Positions 30,957 to 35,188 of a stretch of DNA of 35,188 bases are shown piece after piece; the first letter of the stretch is position 1, and the number at the start of each line of letters is the position of its first letter. The stretch comes from Auxenochlorella pyrenoidosa (lineage: Eukaryota > Chlorophyta > Trebouxiophyceae > Chlorellales > Chlorellaceae). The position numbers were made by a program, and so were the translations under genes. Under the pieces are notes generated by a model, which was not told the origin of the DNA, searched no databases, and saw only the letters and a program-made list of their open reading frames with translations. Location: positions 1,605,559-1,640,746 of the forward strand of contig KQ482057.1 in NCBI GenBank assembly GCA_001430745.1, written 5' to 3'.

Positions 30957-31787
30957 TCAGTCGCACACCCACCGGCGCTGCGCCCTGAAGCGCTGCGCGG
31001 CCTGCACCGCCGCCTCTGCCTCGCGCACCGCAGGCCCCTGGGGGTCGTCCCGCCGCGCCTCCTCCAGGGCATCGATCGCCCAGCGCCAGGCGTAAGCCGC
31101 CCGCACCCACCACTCTGCTGCTCCAGACTGCACCCACGCCGGCTGGTTGGCCGCCGCCGCCTCGGCCGCCTCTGCAGCTGCCTCGTGCCCGGCAGCCATG
31201 CTGGCAAAGGCGACTGCGGCAGCCGCCCACGCATTCGCAGCTGCTGTTCGTGGGCGGGGCACCGGCGGTGTGATGCATGCATCTGTTGGTGGCAGGGCTA
31301 CGGGCGGTGAGGGGGGTGGGGCATGCGCTGGAGCCGGAGGCAGGGACGCAGCCAGCCGCGCCTGCCTGAGCTGCTCATTGTAGGCCTGCTTGTGGGCGCG
31401 CACATGCTGCTGTGCCACCTTGAACCTGTTGAAGGTGGCAGGGCTGACGCCCGCAATGCCGCGGGCTGCCTCCTCTGCTTCCAGGGCTCCCCACGCTGCA
31501 TTGGCTTCGGCATAGAACTTCTTGCCGTGGGCAGCGGCACGTTCTTTAGCTATAAAAACCTGATCAAAAGTACTAATCTCCACGGTGCCAAATCGTGAGT
31601 ACTCGATGTCCATCGCACGTAGCGCTGCGCCAACGTCAGCGTACACATCGCCATCAGCTCGCGGCGCTGCCGCCACCCTGGGCGGGACAGGCCGGCGCCG
31701 ATGTGCAGAGCATCCCCGAAGTGCCTGGAGCTGCTGCTGGAGGGTGCCTGGGCGCGCCCGGCGCCCAAAAGAGGCGGACGGCAGCAT
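30957..31787 (-). CDS. Unrecognised Ala-rich protein with targeting-peptide-like N-terminus
   Basis: A single uninterrupted frame of 276 residues runs from ATG 31787 to TGA 30957-30959. The frame is open further upstream (to 31964) but contains no ATG there. The N-terminus MLPSASFGRRARPGTLQQQL is basic and Ser/Ala-rich without acidic residues, like a plastid or mitochondrial targeting peptide (inference). The middle (MDIEYSRFGTVEISTFDQVF, then HGKKFYAEANAAWGALEAEE and FNRFKVAQQHVRAHKQAYNE) is charged and helical. A Pro-rich spacer leads into an Ala-rich region with Trp (WVRAAYAWRWAIDALEEARR) and a basic end (RFRAQRRWVCD). I know no family with this sequence. Support comes from length, codon bias and the well-placed polyadenylation signal. 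Confidence 0.6.
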   Translation of the reverse strand: MLPSASFGRRARPGTLQQQLQALRGCSAHRRRPVPPRVAAAPRADGDVYADVGAALRAMDIEYSRFGTVEISTFDQVFIAKERAAAHGKKFYAEANAAWGALEAEEAARGIAGVSPATFNRFKVAQQHVRAHKQAYNEQLRQARLAASLPPAPAHAPPPSPPVALPPTDACITPPVPRPRTAAANAWAAAAVAFASMAAGHEAAAEAAEAAAANQPAWVQSGAAEWWVRAAYAWRWAIDALEEARRDDPQGPAVREAEAAVQAAQRFRAQRRWVCD

Positions 31788-32345
31788 GGAACGCGGCCCC
31801 TCGCTCACGGGCAGGCGTTCAGGCAGGTAGCAAGCTTTATCAGTCGACTGACGACTTTCGAGAAAGTCGAAGGCCCAACGCGGAACCCTGCAGGTGATGG
31901 CATAGTGCTGCCCCCTGCTGCGGCCATGTTCTGTCGAATCCAAGCGAATCCACTTTGCACACACGTTTCAACATCAAAGCGTCATAGAGGTCCTTCTGCA
32001 GCACTATCGGCTCGTTTCGCAACTCCGCTCAGTCCAAACGACATGGGCAGCCCTCTGAATTGGGCACTGCCGACCCTGCCATCCAGCAGGCAACCCTCCG
32101 CCCCAAGCCGGGCGAACCGAGAGTGATGCGGCGGGCTGCCAGCACCCCCCCGGGCCAGTGGCAGCAGCAGCAGCGGCCACACCGGCGACCACAGCGGCGG
32201 CACTGGCCGAGGGAAAGAGCAGAAAAGCTGCAGCGCCAGCATTGGCAGTGCTAAATCCAGAGGGCGCATCCAATGCAGCAGTGGCAGTGGTTGCAGCGGC
32301 GGCTGGCACAGTGACCGTGGATCACGCAGTGGCAGGCGCAGCACG
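31788..32345. other. Divergent 5' region with possible upstream exons of the coiled-coil gene
   Basis: This separates the Ala-rich protein gene (-) from the coiled-coil gene (+). From about 32158 to 32345 a + strand frame rich in Ala and Val (AAPALAVLNPEGASNAAVAV, then GTVTVDHAVAGAA) looks coding, but it is in a different frame from the exon that follows. I found no convincing splice pair to connect them. An ATG at 32041 opens a 28-codon frame (MGSPLNWALPTLPSSRQ...) that could be the first exon. Confidence 0.4.
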
Positions 32346-34468
32346 GTGCGCACACAGGCGGGCTGGATCGAAGGTGCCATTGCAGCAGCGGGCGAGCTGG
32401 GTGAGTGGGCACTGGAGGCCGGGGCGTCACGGATAGGAGAATCTTGCGTCGATGAGGTACTTTCGCGGTTGAGAGGCCAGCAGCCGCCTGCCCCCGGCGT
32501 GGGGAAGGCTGGTGGCACCGGCAGCACTGGCCCACCCAGTGCAGCACCCTTGACAGCAGCAGCACGAGCCCGGCAAGCAGTGGCAGACGCCAGGCTGGCA
32601 GAGGCGAGCGCCGAGCTGGCAGCGGTAAATGCTGGCCAGACAGCGGCGCACATGCAGCAGGCTATCGCATACGCAGAAGAACAGGCCAGGCTGCGGGCAG
32701 AGTACGACAGGCTGCGGGCAGAGGATGCCTCGCTCAGACTGCTCAGACTGCGATACCTGGGGTACAGAGGGCAAGGCGAGGGCACGCCTGAGACCATCAG
32801 CCCAGGTGCGCAGACAGCGCTGGTCTTGGAGGGTGCGCTCCCCTTCGTAGCGTGCATGCCGAGGTACTGCCCAGTCTCGGCTTGGTGGGCATTCACAAGC
32901 CGCCCTGCACATGGTCGTACGGCACAGCAGGGGCATATGTCAGCCCCCTTCCTTCCCTGCTCAAAAAACCCTCCTTGCTGCAGGCATCTGTGCAGCACCG
33001 ATGCCGGCGGAAGCAAAGCTGGCATTAGCGCGCGCTGAAATGGCGGAGCAGCGCGCCCAACAGGAGGCAGAGATGGTGGCGGCGTACGACGCGCTGGTAG
33101 TGCAGTGCGCCCAACAGGAGGCAGAGATGACGGCAGACTTTGCCGCGCTGGCGGCGCGGGTCGCCAGGCAGATGGGAGAGCTGGAGGCGATGTATGCCAG
33201 GCAGGCGGGGCAGCCGACGGCGCAGTGCTCCCGGGAGGTGGACGAGCTGGCGGCGCAATGCGACCGGCAGGCGGGGGAGCTGCTGGCGGCGGTCACCGTG
33301 ATGGAGGCGCAGCACAACAAGCATGCACGGGAGCTGGCGGCGGCGCGCACCGCGCTCGTGAAAAAGCGGGACTTCGGCGAGATGGAGTCAGTCGCCGTAC
33401 CATCTGCAGAGAGGTCTGCTGGTTAGTGCAGGCGCAGGATGGCACAATGCGCAGGTTGGGATTGCACGCTTATTAGGTGGCAGGCTGCATGACCAGAGCC
33501 AGCAGACACACTGTCCACGCTGCTGCCCAGACACAGGCAGTGCTCATGCTATCAATTCTTCCTTTCCTCTCCCACCCACCCCCTCCCTTGCTGGAGGCAT
33601 CGGCGGCGCGCTGGCGCAGGCCACGTGCAACATAGCTGGCAGCGAAGGCGACGGCAGGCCGCATGAGGCAGCCAGCCCGAGTGCGCAGACAGCCCTGGTC
33701 TGGCAGGGAGCGCTCCCCTTCCTGACATGCTCGCCGAGGCACTGCCCACGCTCAGCCTGGTGGTCATAGCCATGCAGCCATGCACATAGCCGTGCGGTTC
33801 AGCGGGAACACATGCTCAGCCCCCCTCTTTCCCTTCCCCACTCCCCCTCCTGGCTGCAGGCACCGGTGGCATTCCAGGGCAGGACCTGGCAGCGCATGGC
33901 GGGGGCGGTACGTTTCGCCCGCCTGCTAGCGTCGGCGGCAGCGCGCCGGGCCCGGGCGGCATGCCCGCGGCCGCCAGCCCTGGTGCGGAGAGTGTTACAG
34001 GTCAGCGAGGATGTGCTCCCTGTCGTAGCATGTTGTGCAAATCCGTTTCCCAAGCTTGGATTGGCCGGCGTTGTACTGCCGCCTTGCCTAGTGCCTCTGC
34101 TGGCGCACAGCCATTACACACGCTGAAGCCCCTTCATTTTGCCCCTGTCACCCACCTTCTACCTTACCCCCACCCCTGCTGCAGGCATGCGTGCACCAAG
34201 GCAGCCTGCACAGTTGGATGCACAGCTGGCATCAGCGTGTGCTGTGTTGGCGCTGCAGCGCACCCAGCAGAAGGAGGAGCTGGCAGCAGCGCATGCTGCA
34301 CGATTTGCCAGGCTGGCAGCGCAGCATGCCGGGCAGAGGGGAGAGCTGGCAGCGCGGCACTCCAAGGAGGAGGCAGAACTGGAGGCGGAGTGCGCCCAGC
34401 AGGAGGAGGAGCTGGCAGCAGCGCAGGCCGCGCTCCTGGACAAGCTGCACTTCAGCCTGGTGGAGTGA
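32346..34468 (+). CDS. Coiled-coil protein assembled from duplicated phase-1 exons (5' end unresolved)
   Basis: Exons to 32805, then 32984-33421, 33597-33680, 33860-33982 (or to 34000) and 34185-34468 all join through phase-1 introns into one frame. The first exon encodes AGWIEGAIAAAGELGEWALE and later heptad-like Ala/Glu/Arg helices (QAVADARLAEASAELAAVNA, ARLRAEYDRLRAEDASLRLL). The second gives repeats such as EMAEQRAQQEAEMVAAYDAL and VQCAQQEAEMTADFAALAAR. The last gives QRTQQKEELAAAHAARFARL and ECAQQEEELAAAQAALLDKL. The Q-Q-x-E-E/A-L/M periodicity predicts long coiled coils. The second and last exons are paralogous, including the region around their 3' ends. If the intron after 33421 is retained, a TAG at 33424 ends the protein early. 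No family or function is recognised. Confidence 0.6.
32792..34070 (+). repeat. Homologous intron segments (three diverged copies)
   Basis: The donors and first about 100 nt of the introns starting at 32806, 33681 and 33983 are copies of one another. All share an AGCCC..|GTGCG.AGA donor block. The first two share GTGCGCAGACAGC.CTGGTCT, a GCGCTCCCCTTC block and GCCGAGG.ACTGCCCA. The third keeps GTGCTCCCTGTCGTAGCATG, which aligns to GCGCTCCCCTTCGTAGCGTG of the first. Confidence 0.8.
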
Positions 34469-34714
34469 TGATGGTTGGCTGGTCAGCAGGGACACAGCTG
34501 GCTGCTGGTGCTGCTGCCTGCCGCAGCTGCTCTTCTGCTGTCGGCTCAGCTGCCACTGGAGATAGTGTAGCTTTGCTTTGCAGATCTACTATGCGTGCTG
34601 AAGCTTGAATGGACTGTTGATGCTGTGCTTCCAGGTGTAAAAGCATGCAATTCGATGGAGGTCGAAACCTTTTGCAAAATAATAGGAAAGAATCTGCAGC
34701 ATTTGCAGCTCTGC
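34469..34714. other. Convergent 3' UTRs
   Basis: A short gap between the stops of the coiled-coil gene (+) and the last gene (-). It contains the TGTAA signal of the + gene at 34636-34640 and no coding sequence I can recognise. Confidence 0.5.
34636..34640 (+). terminator. TGTAA polyadenylation signal of coiled-coil gene
   Basis: TGTAA lies about 170 nt after the stop codon at 34466-34468. Confidence 0.6.
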
Positions 34715-35176
34715 TCAGCCGTCCTGCGCCATCACCTCAACGGAGGGTGCCGCTGCGGTGGCTACGGAAGACGCCGGGCCAGCGGTCGCCAGGTCAGGCT
34801 TCATGGCTGGAGTCGAAGCCGGGGCAGCAGCAGGCGCTGGGCCTGGTGCCGCCTGTTCGGGGGCAGGGGTGACAGCTGGGGCGGCCGCCGCAAGAGGCTT
34901 GAATTGGACCCCCAGGTCTTGGGACTTCAGCGGGCTGCTAGGACAGAATTAGGAGCATAACTCGGGAAAGGGGAATGGCTGAGTTGACTGCAAAAGAACG
35001 GCTGCAAGATGGCGGGCTTTGATGGAGCGTGCCTACCGTCCTCAGGAGGGCTGGGGCAAGGTGCGCCGCGCTCCCTGGCTGCACCGCTAGCAGCCCCATT
35101 ACCTGATGCGCACTCGCAGGAACTGGCGGCTGGCGCCAGCAAGCACAATGTCAAAGCGGCCGCGGGGGCCGATCTC
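34715..35176 (-). CDS. 3' end of an unrecognised gene (5' partial, runs off window)
   Basis: Two exons on the minus strand, 35176-35103 and 34937-34715 (stop TGA), join through a phase-2 intron with GTAATG donor and CTAG acceptor. The product reads EIGPRGRFDIVLAGASRQFL, RVRISSPLKSQDLGVQFKPL, then a low-complexity Ala/Pro/Thr tail (AAPAVTPAPEQAAPGPAPAA) ending PSVEVMAQDG. The first part is compact and could be the last strands of a folded domain. The tail is disordered. Further exons lie upstream beyond 35188. I cannot assign a family. Confidence 0.6.
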
Positions 35177-35188
35177 CTGCAGAAGACC

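Noticed and set aside
31547..31556. TATAAAA on the + strand
   Set aside because: It lies inside the coding frame of the minus-strand Ala-rich gene and no + strand gene starts nearby.
34084..34118. TTACA (minus TGTAA) at about 34114 as end of the last minus-strand gene
   Set aside because: It would place the 3' end inside an intron of the coiled-coil gene about 600 nt downstream; possible but no support.
1..35188. Bacterial operon, CRISPR array, prophage or toxin-antitoxin system
   Set aside because: All supported genes are split by introns, use eukaryotic start contexts and belong to eukaryotic families; no regularly spaced repeats or ribosome binding sites were seen.
1..35188. tRNA or rRNA genes
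   Set aside because: I found no sequence with a convincing tRNA T-arm plus acceptor stem and no rRNA-like conserved segment.

Overview
This 35 kb window looks like nuclear DNA of a green alga, most likely a Chlorella-like trebouxiophyte. This is inferred from very high GC, genes broken into many short exons with GT-AG (and some GC-AG) introns of roughly 50-300 nt, long 3' untranslated regions and TGTAA-type polyadenylation signals. Alanine/glutamine/serine-rich low-complexity tails and plant-type protein families fit the same picture. All exon models were built by hand by joining reading frames at splice sites with matching phases; no transcript evidence was available.

Layout, left to right. 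1-1448 (+): C-terminal end of an importin-7/8-like nuclear transport receptor. 2193-2964 (-): an 80-residue single-pass membrane protein. 3726-6846 (-): a large Trp-rich, all-helical Sfi1/centrin-binding-repeat-like protein. 7277-8505 (+): a protein resembling the ciliary DUF4586/CFAP96 family, transcribed away from the Sfi1-like gene. 8972-12633 (-): a complete nine-exon DHHC S-acyltransferase. 14198-18063 (+): a complete eleven-exon GT14/DUF266-type (Core-2/I-branching) glycosyltransferase. 18729-20264 (-): a conserved-looking protein with a Cys-rich, probably zinc-binding module. 20979-23424 (+): a C3HC4 RING-finger E3 ligase. 24815-26532 (+): a 438-residue unrecognised protein with a transit-peptide-like start. 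28154-30571 (-): a 2-oxoglutarate/Fe(II) dioxygenase. 30957-31787 (-): an unrecognised Ala-rich protein. 32346-34468 (+): a coiled-coil protein built from duplicated phase-1 exons. 34715-35176 (-): the 3' end of an unrecognised gene that continues past the window.

The genes are ordinary single-copy eukaryotic genes and do not form an operon or a defence/mobile island. The best grouping by function is the divergent Sfi1-like and CFAP96-like pair (centriole/axoneme proteins) around 6.8-7.3 kb. No tRNA, rRNA, CRISPR array or intact transposon was seen.

The most unusual structures are in introns. A foldback about 160 nt long (22249-22410) fills much of intron 4 of the RING gene. A 24-bp near-perfect hairpin (16460-16528) lies in intron 6 of the glycosyltransferase gene. 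Both resemble small-RNA precursor hairpins. The coiled-coil gene at 32.3-34.5 kb has introns that are recognisable copies of one another. The dioxygenase carries a 13-residue polyglutamine tract between its distal iron-binding His and its 2-oxoglutarate-binding Arg.
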